Assembly (NCBI GenBank): GCA_041600415.1
Contig: JBFIKF010000002.1
Location: 248,001-312,000, forward strand
Direction: 5' to 3'
From: JBFJKD01 sp041600415
GTDB taxonomy: Bacteria > Pseudomonadota > Gammaproteobacteria > Pseudomonadales > Porticoccaceae
DNA length: 64,000 bases
This document shows positions 32,105-39,515 of this stretch, in pieces (positions within the stretch are counted from its first letter, which is position 1; every line of letters starts with the position of its first letter). The position numbers were made by a program, and so were the translations under genes. The notes below the pieces were generated by a model that was given only the letters and a program-made list of their open reading frames with translations, made no database searches and was not told the origin of the DNA.

Positions 32105-33834
32105 TGGCTGTGTACCGCCAATTTTTTATGTTGTTAATTTTACTGGCGCTGCCGGCATTACCAGCCGTTGCGCAGCCGGACGAATTACATGCCGAGGTCG
32201 ATCGGACCCATATCGGCAACGGCGAAACCCTGACCCTCACCTTGACGTATCCCGGCCAGATTCGCGAGGACCCAAATTTTTCTTCGCTAAAAAAAGATTT
32301 TGAAATTCTGTCCAATCAACGGCAAAGCCAGTTCTCACTGAGTTCGGGAACCATGTCTTCCGAAACCACCTGGCGACTGACTCTGCTACCCGTGCGCAGT
32401 GGTAATCTGTTGATCCCGTCCCTGCGGGTCAAGGGGGCAATCAGTAATGCAATCGCTATCACCGTAGATAAAAACAATCGCGCCAGCACCCCTGACAAAC
32501 AGCTTTACACCGAAACCTTGCTCGATAACGACAGCGTTTTCGTGCAACAACAGCTGGTATTGACCTTGCGCCTTTACACAACTGTTTCGCTTCAGGATTT
32601 TCAGAGTACCGAGCTCGAAGTTCCCGGCGCGCGCCTGTTGAAACTATCCAGCACACAGTTTCAAAAATCCATTGCTGGCGTTAACTACACTGTAGTCGAA
32701 ACAAAATTTGCCCTGTTCGCCGACCAGAGCGGCGATCTTGTTATTCCACCTGTGCGTTTTAGCGGCACCATTCCCGATCCGCGCGATCCCTACGGCTCCT
32801 CATTTTTCAGCCGTGGCGGAAAACCTGTGGTTGTGCAGACCGAACAGAAAACCGTCGCCATTAAGCCGCGACCCCCATCCGCTGCGGGCAGGGAATGGCT
32901 GCCCAGCAAAAATGTCAGCCTCACCGAAAAATGGAGCACTGCCACCCGGCAACTGACGGTCGGAGAACCCGTTACACGCACCATAACGTTGACTGCACAG
33001 GGACTTACCGGCGCGCAATTGCCGCCCCTCTCCCTGCCCGAGAGCGCCGGGCTGCGCACCTACGCAGATCAACCGCGTATTGAAGATTCCGTCACTGTCG
33101 ATAGTGTGATCGGTGAGCGTATTGAATCATTTGCCCTGGTGCCGACCCAGCCAGGCGCCCTGACGATACCGCCTATCAACATACAATGGTGGGATACCCA
33201 GGCCGGTATCTGGCGCGAATCCGCACTCGAGGAGACAACCTTTACTGTCGTCGCTGGAGGCGCAACCGGGAATCCCGGTAGTTCCGCTGCGCTGCAACCG
33301 GATTCAGGCAAAAATGCACCGCTGCCAACCGTCGATGCCGCCACGACCGACGTAAAAACCACTACCGCCAACCCGTCAGCCAGTCCGCTGCTATGGCTAC
33401 TCGCTTTCAGCAACGGAGTATTTATGCTGTGCAGCGCACTGTTTGCCGTGCTGTGGTGGCGAAGAGGCCGCAGCCAATTAACGGCGGAGCACAGTGGCGC
33501 GCCACCTGAGCCGCGAGAGCACGAATTATTTACACGGTTAAAGCAAATGGCAAACCGCGGGGACCTCACTTCACTGCGCGCGGCGATTATTCAGTGGGCG
33601 CGCCTTAACTGGGCAAAGCCAGACCTGCTGACATTGCAGGAAATTGCCGTTTGCGCGAACGATGAAATCCTCGCTCAGTCTTTTCGCGAGCTCGATGCGT
33701 GCCTGTACAATGACAGCAACCACAGCCCGAGTCAGCTGCAACAACTGCTTCAACGCCTGCACGGCCACCGGCAGAAAAAAAATGGACAATCAACTGATAA
33801 ATCTTTTGCGCTACAACCCCTTTACCCACAATGA
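32104..33834 (+). CDS. BatD family exported/membrane protein
   Basis: The 576-residue protein has a signal peptide (about 1-21, ending AVAQ), a long series of beta-sandwich segments typical of BatD/oxygen-tolerance proteins (for example HIGNGETLTLTL and PGALTIPPINIQWWD), one membrane helix (about 425-447) and a cytoplasmic helical tail. It would present a periplasmic scaffold anchored in the inner membrane. AGGAG stands eight bases before the ATG. Bat proteins were first linked to aerotolerance in Bacteroides; the role in gammaproteobacteria is not settled. It ends the MoxR cluster, with a thioesterase gene eight bases downstream. Confidence 0.9.
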   Translation: MAVYRQFFMLLILLALPALPAVAQPDELHAEVDRTHIGNGETLTLTLTYPGQIREDPNFSSLKKDFEILSNQRQSQFSLSSGTMSSETTWRLTLLPVRSGNLLIPSLRVKGAISNAIAITVDKNNRASTPDKQLYTETLLDNDSVFVQQQLVLTLRLYTTVSLQDFQSTELEVPGARLLKLSSTQFQKSIAGVNYTVVETKFALFADQSGDLVIPPVRFSGTIPDPRDPYGSSFFSRGGKPVVVQTEQKTVAIKPRPPSAAGREWLPSKNVSLTEKWSTATRQLTVGEPVTRTITLTAQGLTGAQLPPLSLPESAGLRTYADQPRIEDSVTVDSVIGERIESFALVPTQPGALTIPPINIQWWDTQAGIWRESALEETTFTVVAGGATGNPGSSAALQPDSGKNAPLPTVDAATTDVKTTTANPSASPLLWLLAFSNGVFMLCSALFAVLWWRRGRSQLTAEHSGAPPEPREHELFTRLKQMANRGDLTSLRAAIIQWARLNWAKPDLLTLQEIAVCANDEILAQSFRELDACLYNDSNHSPSQLQQLLQRLHGHRQKKNGQSTDKSFALQPLYPQ

Positions 33835-33842
33835 GGAACCCC

Positions 33843-34271
33843 ATGGCAATCTGGTTCAAAACACCCACTCTGGAAAGTTTAAACAACGATTTTCACGACG
33901 GCGCCGCGGCAAATGTGGGTATTACGTTTACCGCTATCGGCGATGACTATCTCACCGCGAGCATGCCGATCGATCATCGCACTCAGCAGCCCTATGGCAT
34001 TCTGCACGGCGGAATGTCCTGCGTACTTGCCGAAACGGTGGGCAGCCATGCGAGTATGCTGTGTCTGAATATGGAAACGCATTATTGCGTGGGGCTGGAT
34101 ATTAACGCCAACCATGTGCGCGCCGCGTCAACCGGCCATGTACACGGCACCGCGCGGCCGATCCATATTGGTGGTTCGACCCATGTGTGGGGTATTACCA
34201 TTGTTGACGATCAGGGCCGTACAGTGTGCGCGTCGCGCCTGACCATGATGGTGAAGAAACGTCGCGACTAA
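33843..34271 (+). CDS. Hotdog-fold acyl-CoA thioesterase, MenI/PaaI-like
   Basis: The 142-residue hotdog enzyme should hydrolyse acyl-CoA thioesters. The active-site segment is YGILHGGMSCVLAETVGS, with catalytic E64 (E63 in E. coli MenI) and H55; GLDINANHVRAA is also close to MenI. MenI cleaves DHNA-CoA in menaquinone synthesis, but the family also takes phenylacyl-CoA and others, and no men genes are present here, so the substrate is open. The ATG at 33843 follows GAGGA by about six bases; an in-frame ATG at 33831 lacks such a site. It lies eight bases after batD and is probably on the same transcript. Confidence 0.88.
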   Translation: MAIWFKTPTLESLNNDFHDGAAANVGITFTAIGDDYLTASMPIDHRTQQPYGILHGGMSCVLAETVGSHASMLCLNMETHYCVGLDINANHVRAASTGHVHGTARPIHIGGSTHVWGITIVDDQGRTVCASRLTMMVKKRRD

Positions 34272-34286
34272 TTCCCGTAGCGTTTT

Positions 34287-35333
34287 TCAGGGGGAAGGGT
34301 TGCTGTAGGACTTTTGAATCTCTTCGATACCCGCAATCACTGCCGCGGAAAGTCGCACGTCGATGCTGGCAATATTAGTTTGCAGTTGTTCAAGATTCGT
34401 AGCGCCGATAATATTACTGGTTACAAAAGGGCGACTATTGATAAAGGCCAACGCCATGGTGGCGGGGTCTACGCCGTGTTCCAGGGCCAAGGCAACGTAA
34501 GCTTCGGTTGCGGCAACCGCGCGCGGATTGGAATAGCGCTGAAAGCGCTCAAATAACGTCAGCCGCGCTCCTTTGGGGCGCTTGCCCTGTAGATATTTTC
34601 CGGACAGCGTGCCCATGGCCAGGGGCGAATAGGCCAGCAGCCCCACCTGGTCGCGAATCGCCATTTCCGCGAGGCCCACCTCAAAACTACGATTCAATAA
34701 ATTATAGGGATTCTGAATACTGCACACCCTGCTCAATCCGTTCTCCCGCGCGCAACGCAAATATTCCGCCAGTCCCCAGGGCGTTTCATTGGAAATACCG
34801 ATATGACGCACCAGTCCTTCAGCGACCAGTTCCGTCAATGCCTCCAGGGTTTCGGCTATGGGAATCAAATCGGTCTGTTCTTTGTGCACATAACCCAGTT
34901 GCCCGAAAAAATTAGTGGTTCGCTCCGGCCAGTGCACCTGATAGAGATCGATATAATCGGTCTGCAAGCGTCGCAGGGAGTCGGTGACCGCCTGGCGAAT
35001 ATGCGCGCGGCTTAGTCGCGGCCCTCCGCGTAGATGCTTCCAGTCACCCACCGCGTCTGAACGACCGGACACTTTGGTTGCGAGAAAAATATCGTCGCGG
35101 CGTTTGCGCCGTGACAACCATTCGCCGATGTAACTTTCCGTGCGTCCCTGGGTCTCTGCCCGGGGTGGCACCGGGTACATTTCCGCCGCATCAAAAAAAT
35201 TGACGCCAGTGGATACGGCATAGTCCATTTGTTCCATGGCCTGTGCGACAGTGTTCTGTTCACCCCAGGTCATGGTGCCGAGGCAGATGGCGCTAACCTC
35301 TATCTCGGTATCTCCTAATTTGCGGTATTCCAT
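34287..35333 (-). CDS. tas: Aldo/keto reductase, Tas-like
   Basis: The 348-residue NADPH-dependent TIM-barrel oxidoreductase starts MEYRKLGDTEIEVSAICLGTM and has the family motifs FFDAAEMYP (with catalytic Asp and Tyr), FLATKVSGR (catalytic Lys) and DLYQVHWP (catalytic His). It follows E. coli Tas over its whole length (346 residues); Tas was found as a suppressor of tyrosine requirement but its physiological substrate is unknown. GGGAG stands six bases before the ATG at 35333. It is convergent with the thioesterase gene, 15 bp apart. Confidence 0.92.
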   Translation of the reverse strand: MEYRKLGDTEIEVSAICLGTMTWGEQNTVAQAMEQMDYAVSTGVNFFDAAEMYPVPPRAETQGRTESYIGEWLSRRKRRDDIFLATKVSGRSDAVGDWKHLRGGPRLSRAHIRQAVTDSLRRLQTDYIDLYQVHWPERTTNFFGQLGYVHKEQTDLIPIAETLEALTELVAEGLVRHIGISNETPWGLAEYLRCARENGLSRVCSIQNPYNLLNRSFEVGLAEMAIRDQVGLLAYSPLAMGTLSGKYLQGKRPKGARLTLFERFQRYSNPRAVAATEAYVALALEHGVDPATMALAFINSRPFVTSNIIGATNLEQLQTNIASIDVRLSAAVIAGIEEIQKSYSNPSP

Positions 35334-35570
35334 CGATGGCTCCCGGAAACGGTTCTGCAAAAATTTTAATCACGCGAAATAATCCAGCGCCCCTAGTCTA
35401 ACTGCAAATATCCAGCAACGACAATGCGGCAACAATCAGCACGCCCATTGCCCAACCTGTTCAGCCAATCACACCAGGAACTCCTTAGGCTATACTACTT
35501 GGGAAATTACGGCGTTGCCCCAAGGGTGAATTGTATTCGACGTCGACCACTGGTTAATCCGGAGAACAGT

Positions 35571-35966
35571 ATGAAAATTGGCGTACGGCAGCTGGTTGCA
35601 CAGGCGGAGGAGCAAATAGAAACGATTGATCCCAAACAGGCTTATGATCTACTCAACGATGCCAATTGTCAGATTATCGACCTGCGTGATATTCGCGAAC
35701 TCAGCCGCGATGGAAAAATTCCAGGGGCCTACCATGCGCCCCGCGGCATGCTCGAATTCTGGATAGACCCGGACAGCCCCTACCACAAACCCCTGTTCGC
35801 ATCCGGCAAGCGGTTTATTTTTTACTGCAGCAAAGGCTGGCGATCCGCCCTCTCCACCCAGACCGCGCAACATATGGGGCTCACTCCGGTGTGTCACATT
35901 CGCGGTGGATACGAAGCCTGGAAAGCTGCTGACCTGCCGGTGGAAACAGTTACCGCAAAAAACTAA
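35571..35966 (+). CDS. Single-domain rhodanese-like protein
   Basis: The 131-residue protein is a rhodanese fold (DAN CQIIDLRDIRELSRDGKIPGA region at about 31-53) with the active-site loop CSKGWR, catalytic Cys C86. Such proteins carry a persulfide and transfer sulfur to acceptors such as cyanide or thiols. The loop is six residues long, which fits sulfurtransferase rather than Cdc25-type phosphatase activity. No signal peptide or membrane segment. The start ATG at 35571 has GGAG about six bases upstream; the open frame from 35424 is not conserved. The 237-bp spacer to the left holds no gene I can support. Confidence 0.88.
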   Translation: MKIGVRQLVAQAEEQIETIDPKQAYDLLNDANCQIIDLRDIRELSRDGKIPGAYHAPRGMLEFWIDPDSPYHKPLFASGKRFIFYCSKGWRSALSTQTAQHMGLTPVCHIRGGYEAWKAADLPVETVTAKN

Positions 35967-36019
35967 CTGTTTTTGGAACCAAGTGTCTGCAGAATTGAGC
36001 GCCTCGAAAACCAGGCACC

Positions 36020-37084
36020 TCAGGGGTCGTCGGTCAAGGGTTCTAATGAATCATCGGCCAGACGTGGCGAGCCATTATCGTAACGTTCGTTAAATGCCTC
36101 GACGCTGTCTGCCGCTTTTCCCAGACGGGAAAATTCGGCAATATGGAACAATGCTTCACCTTCGTTTACCAATGGTATCTGAACGCGACCAATGACAATT
36201 CCGTCACTGCTCGATATCACCGGTACTTCCTCGGCCCGAAACGGCACCACCAGGTGCGCAATCACCTCGCCAGCGCGAACCCGCTGACCCAGCCCCACGT
36301 GACTGATCAACATGCCATCCTTGTCGGCGCGCAACCAACGACTGCCGGCCGCGACCATCGGCGCCATCTTGCCGGACGACAATTCCAGTTTACCGGGCAG
36401 CATCTGCAAATAGCGCATCACCCGCAGCACCCCGCGCAACCCTGCTCGAACGGCCGCCTCGCTAAAGCGTAGTGCTTCGCCCGCCTCATAGATAATCAGG
36501 GGAATATCCAACTCATGCGCTGCGGCGCGCAGGGAACCATCCCGCAGCGTCGAATCCAGAATTACCGGCGCGCCAAAGGCCTGTGCCATCGCCAGCACCG
36601 CTGCGTGCTCCAGATTGCCGCGAATTTGTGGCAGGTTATCGCGGTGTACCGCCGCCGTGTGCAGATCAATGACATGGGTACAGTGAGCGAGTAATTCGGT
36701 ACGAATCAAATACGCGAGACGGCTACCTAACGTGCCTTTGGCACTGCCGGGAAAACACCGATTTAAATCCCTGCGATCGGGCAGATACCGGGTCTGTTGA
36801 ATAAAACCAAACACGTTAATAATGGGCACCACCAGCAGTGTTCCACGCAGACGTCTTAAAACTGCCTGGTGGCAAAGTCGTCGACAGATATCAACGCCGT
36901 TGATTTCGTCCCCGTGCAGCGCCGCACACACCATCAGCACGGGACCGGGGCGGCGCCCATGCACTACTTCTACCACAATATCTATGGGTGTATCGGTATA
37001 CAGTCTCGCCGCGGGGATGGCGACTTGCCGGGATTCTCCTGGCGCTAACGTAATCCCCGCAATACTGAATGGTTGCGCGCGCAC
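36020..37084 (-). CDS. Succinylglutamate desuccinylase/aspartoacylase family (M14-type) enzyme paired with RimK
   Basis: The 354-residue zinc hydrolase has the AspA/AstE motifs: H57-GDE-60 (zinc ligands His and Glu), RDLNR at 105-109, and IDLHTAA with the third ligand H142; E200/E203 in YEAGEALRF supply the catalytic Glu. The C-terminal beta part (about 240-330) is a barrel-like lipoyl/biotinyl-type segment seen in the family. It starts with GTG five bases after the rimK stop, so the two are coupled. Since RimK adds glutamates to ribosomal protein S6, an amidase acting on gamma- or alpha-glutamyl bonds is a reasonable partner, but this is inference. It is not the AstE of arginine catabolism, as no ast genes are near. 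Confidence 0.85.
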   Translation of the reverse strand: MRAQPFSIAGITLAPGESRQVAIPAARLYTDTPIDIVVEVVHGRRPGPVLMVCAALHGDEINGVDICRRLCHQAVLRRLRGTLLVVPIINVFGFIQQTRYLPDRRDLNRCFPGSAKGTLGSRLAYLIRTELLAHCTHVIDLHTAAVHRDNLPQIRGNLEHAAVLAMAQAFGAPVILDSTLRDGSLRAAAHELDIPLIIYEAGEALRFSEAAVRAGLRGVLRVMRYLQMLPGKLELSSGKMAPMVAAGSRWLRADKDGMLISHVGLGQRVRAGEVIAHLVVPFRAEEVPVISSSDGIVIGRVQIPLVNEGEALFHIAEFSRLGKAADSVEAFNERYDNGSPRLADDSLEPLTDDP

Positions 37085-37089
37085 CTTAC

Positions 37090-37995
37090 CTAGCCTTTGC
37101 CCCGGGTTTTAGTCTTCGAGTCCGCGGCATTTTTTTCGATAAACTCGATAATATTCGCCGCCAGATCCTTGCCGGTGGCATTTTCGATACCTTCCAGGCC
37201 CGGTGATGAATTAACCTCCATCACCACCGGACCGTGATTGGAGCGCAAAATATCCACCCCCGCCACGTTGAGACCGATCAGTCGCGCGGCGGTAACGGCA
37301 GTTAAACGCTCCGTCGGAGTTAATTTAACCAAGCTCGCGGTGCCACCGCGATGTAAGTTCGAGCGGAATTCACCCGCTAATGCCTGCCGCTTCATAGCCG
37401 CAATCACTTTATCGCCGATCACGAAGCACCGGATATCGGCGCCTCCCGCTTCCTTGATATATTCCTGCACCATAATGTTGCTTTTTAAACCCATAAATGC
37501 TTCGAGCACGCTCTGCGCTGCCTTGCGGGTTTCCGCCAGCACCACGCCAATGCCCTGGGTCCCCTCCAGCAGTTTGATCACCAGGGGCGCACCGCCGACC
37601 ATGTCAATCAAATCTGGAATATCCGACGGTTTGTTGGCAAACCCGGTCACCGGCAGGCCGACGTTTTTACGAGATAGCAGTTGCATGGAACGCAATTTGT
37701 CCCGGGATCTGGAAATAGCGACGGATTCATTTAACGGATACACCCCCATCATTTCGAATTGTCGTAGTACCGCCGTGCCGTAAAAGGTCACCGACGCGCC
37801 AATACGCGGAATCACTGCGTCAAAATCCGGGAGTTCTTCGCCGCGCACATGGATCGACGAATGCTGCATATTAATATTCATATAGCAGCTCAGAGGATCA
37901 ATCACCCGCACGCTATGGCCCCGCTGCTCGGCGGCTTCCCTTAGTCGCCTGGTCGAATAGAGGTTTTTGTTTCTGGATAAAATTGCAATTTTCAT
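37090..37995 (-). CDS. rimK: Ribosomal protein S6 glutamate ligase RimK
   Basis: The 301-residue ATP-grasp ligase adds glutamate residues to the C-terminus of ribosomal protein S6, and can make poly-alpha-glutamate. The start MKIAILSRNKNLYSTRRL matches E. coli RimK, and motifs are PRIGASVTFYG, LLEGTQGIGVVL (ATP-grasp Lys region) and VMEVNSSPGLEGIE (metal ligands). The start at 37995 has a perfect AGGAGG about four bases upstream. In pseudomonads rimK is with rimA and rimB, modulating the proteome; here only an M14-type gene follows and no RimB-like zinc protease is visible upstream or downstream. Confidence 0.96.
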   Translation of the reverse strand: MKIAILSRNKNLYSTRRLREAAEQRGHSVRVIDPLSCYMNINMQHSSIHVRGEELPDFDAVIPRIGASVTFYGTAVLRQFEMMGVYPLNESVAISRSRDKLRSMQLLSRKNVGLPVTGFANKPSDIPDLIDMVGGAPLVIKLLEGTQGIGVVLAETRKAAQSVLEAFMGLKSNIMVQEYIKEAGGADIRCFVIGDKVIAAMKRQALAGEFRSNLHRGGTASLVKLTPTERLTAVTAARLIGLNVAGVDILRSNHGPVVMEVNSSPGLEGIENATGKDLAANIIEFIEKNAADSKTKTRGKG

Positions 37996-38161
37996 TTTGC
38001 CTCCTTTGGCAATCACCTCTGTGCCATTCCGACGAACTTGAGCTGTCTGCCCTTTTTGTCACCAGCGGTTATAATTGTACAGGTCGGGGGAGCAACTAAC
38101 GAGCGGCTCTTTTAAGACCTAATAGAGGGGCGTCACGAGCGCCCCGGAGATACCAGCCAGC

Positions 38162-38947
38162 ATGTGCGAATTATTGGGCATGAATGCCAACGTGCCAACG
38201 GATATCTGCTTTAGTTTCAGCGGGTTGATACGCCGTGGCGGACTCACCGGCCCCCACCGCGATGGCTGGGGCATTGCATTTTACGAAGGGCGAGGATACC
38301 GCGCATTTCACGATCCGGATGCGGGGGCGGAGTCGCAAATCGCGCGTCTGGTGGCAAGCTATCCGATTAAAAGTACCAATGTCATTTGCCACATTCGCAA
38401 AGCCAACCGGGGACGAATCTGTCTCGAGAACACCCATCCTTTTGCCCGGGAATTATGGGGCGAAACCTGGTCCTGTGCACACAATGGCCAGCTCAAGGGA
38501 ATAAAAAAATGGCCCCTGGCCTACTATCGACCCGTGGGTACCACCGACAGTGAATACGCTTTTTGCTGGTTGCTGGACCAGGTACGCAAGCGCTTTCCGC
38601 AACGCCCCACGCGGAAGAAGGAATTGTGGCACTTTTTGGAAAAACAAATTCTGAAATTGGCACACCTGGGAGTATGTAACTTATTGCTCAGCGATGCCCG
38701 CTGTTTATATGCGTTTTGCAGCACCCATCTGAGCGTGCTGACCCGCGCCGCGCCTTTTGGTCAGGCCACATTAATCGACGCAGATGTGACGGTTAATTTT
38801 AGTGAGCATACCGGCGCAGATGACGTGGTAACCGTGGTGGCAACCAAACCGCTAACAGACAATGAAAACTGGACCGCCCTGAAAAAACATGAGTTCCGCG
38901 TATTCCAGGCTGGCAAATCAACAATATACTCAGGTCAAAATTCGTAG
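38162..38947 (+). CDS. Class II glutamine amidotransferase (YafJ-like)
   Basis: The 261-residue protein starts MCELLGMNANVPTD; removal of Met exposes the N-terminal nucleophile Cys2. The Ntn-hydrolase motifs RRGGLTGPHRDGWGIAFY, HIRKANRG and CAHNGQLKG are complete. There is no synthase domain after the glutaminase domain, so the acceptor is unknown; YafJ and its relatives are of unknown pathway. It is divergent from rimK with a 166-bp spacer, and convergent with the small helical protein gene four bases after its stop. Confidence 0.92.
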   Translation: MCELLGMNANVPTDICFSFSGLIRRGGLTGPHRDGWGIAFYEGRGYRAFHDPDAGAESQIARLVASYPIKSTNVICHIRKANRGRICLENTHPFARELWGETWSCAHNGQLKGIKKWPLAYYRPVGTTDSEYAFCWLLDQVRKRFPQRPTRKKELWHFLEKQILKLAHLGVCNLLLSDARCLYAFCSTHLSVLTRAAPFGQATLIDADVTVNFSEHTGADDVVTVVATKPLTDNENWTALKKHEFRVFQAGKSTIYSGQNS

Positions 38948-38951
38948 CTGT

Positions 38952-39416
38952 TTAGCGGTTGGCAAAGGGCTCCAGCAAGGTAGCCAGGTTATCCCGTAGC
39001 TTTTCTTCCATCTGCAGCAGATTGGACAGCACTTCGCGCACTCCCGCTGATTCCGTATTCTCCACCATCTCGCGATAAATGCTCACCAGATAGTCGTCCA
39101 CTTCTAGAGCCACGCGCACAATGTCTCTGACGTCGCTTAATCTTGCGCCGCGCACCCTGTCCACTAGTTCGGGCAGAGTTTCAGGACAGAATTCAGGTGC
39201 ATATTGCAGCCAGGTATTAAGAATGGTTTGTGCCGCGTCACCCTGAAACTGAGTAAGAGCCTTAGCCATATGCCGTTCGTGACGATTGAGGTAATCGAGT
39301 AAAAACTGTGCCTGCTCCGTACTGGCCAATTGTTCGAGTTCGGCGTACTGTGCAGACAGTGCTTGATGTATATCCCGGCTATGGCCCACGATTTCAGCAA
39401 CGGTTTTAAAGCGCAT
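38952..39416 (-). CDS. Small four-helix protein, ferritin/hemerythrin-like pattern
   Basis: The 154-residue product is predicted to be entirely alpha-helical with four long helices (about 5-30, 33-55, 95-120 and 125-150). A HERHM segment at about 41-45 and conserved-looking acidic residues would allow metal binding, but the ExxH pairs of ferritins are not clearly in place. I do not recognise a named family. A perfect AGGAGGT precedes the ATG at 39416, so the start is secure; the longer frame from 39455 is not credible. It sits between the amidotransferase and pepN genes on the pepN strand, 99 bp after the pepN stop. Confidence 0.65.
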   Translation of the reverse strand: MRFKTVAEIVGHSRDIHQALSAQYAELEQLASTEQAQFLLDYLNRHERHMAKALTQFQGDAAQTILNTWLQYAPEFCPETLPELVDRVRGARLSDVRDIVRVALEVDDYLVSIYREMVENTESAGVREVLSNLLQMEEKLRDNLATLLEPFANR

Positions 39417-39515
39417 GAAGCACCTCCTGTGCGGATTGTGACACGCCCTGCGCACCCGGCTCGTTGACCGAAATCAAGAAAGTATTGCAATCCACATTGC
39501 AGCACTTTCAATCCC

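Noticed and set aside
34803..35015. Short plus-strand frames inside the aldo/keto reductase gene
   Set aside because: Antisense shadows of conserved Tas-like coding sequence.
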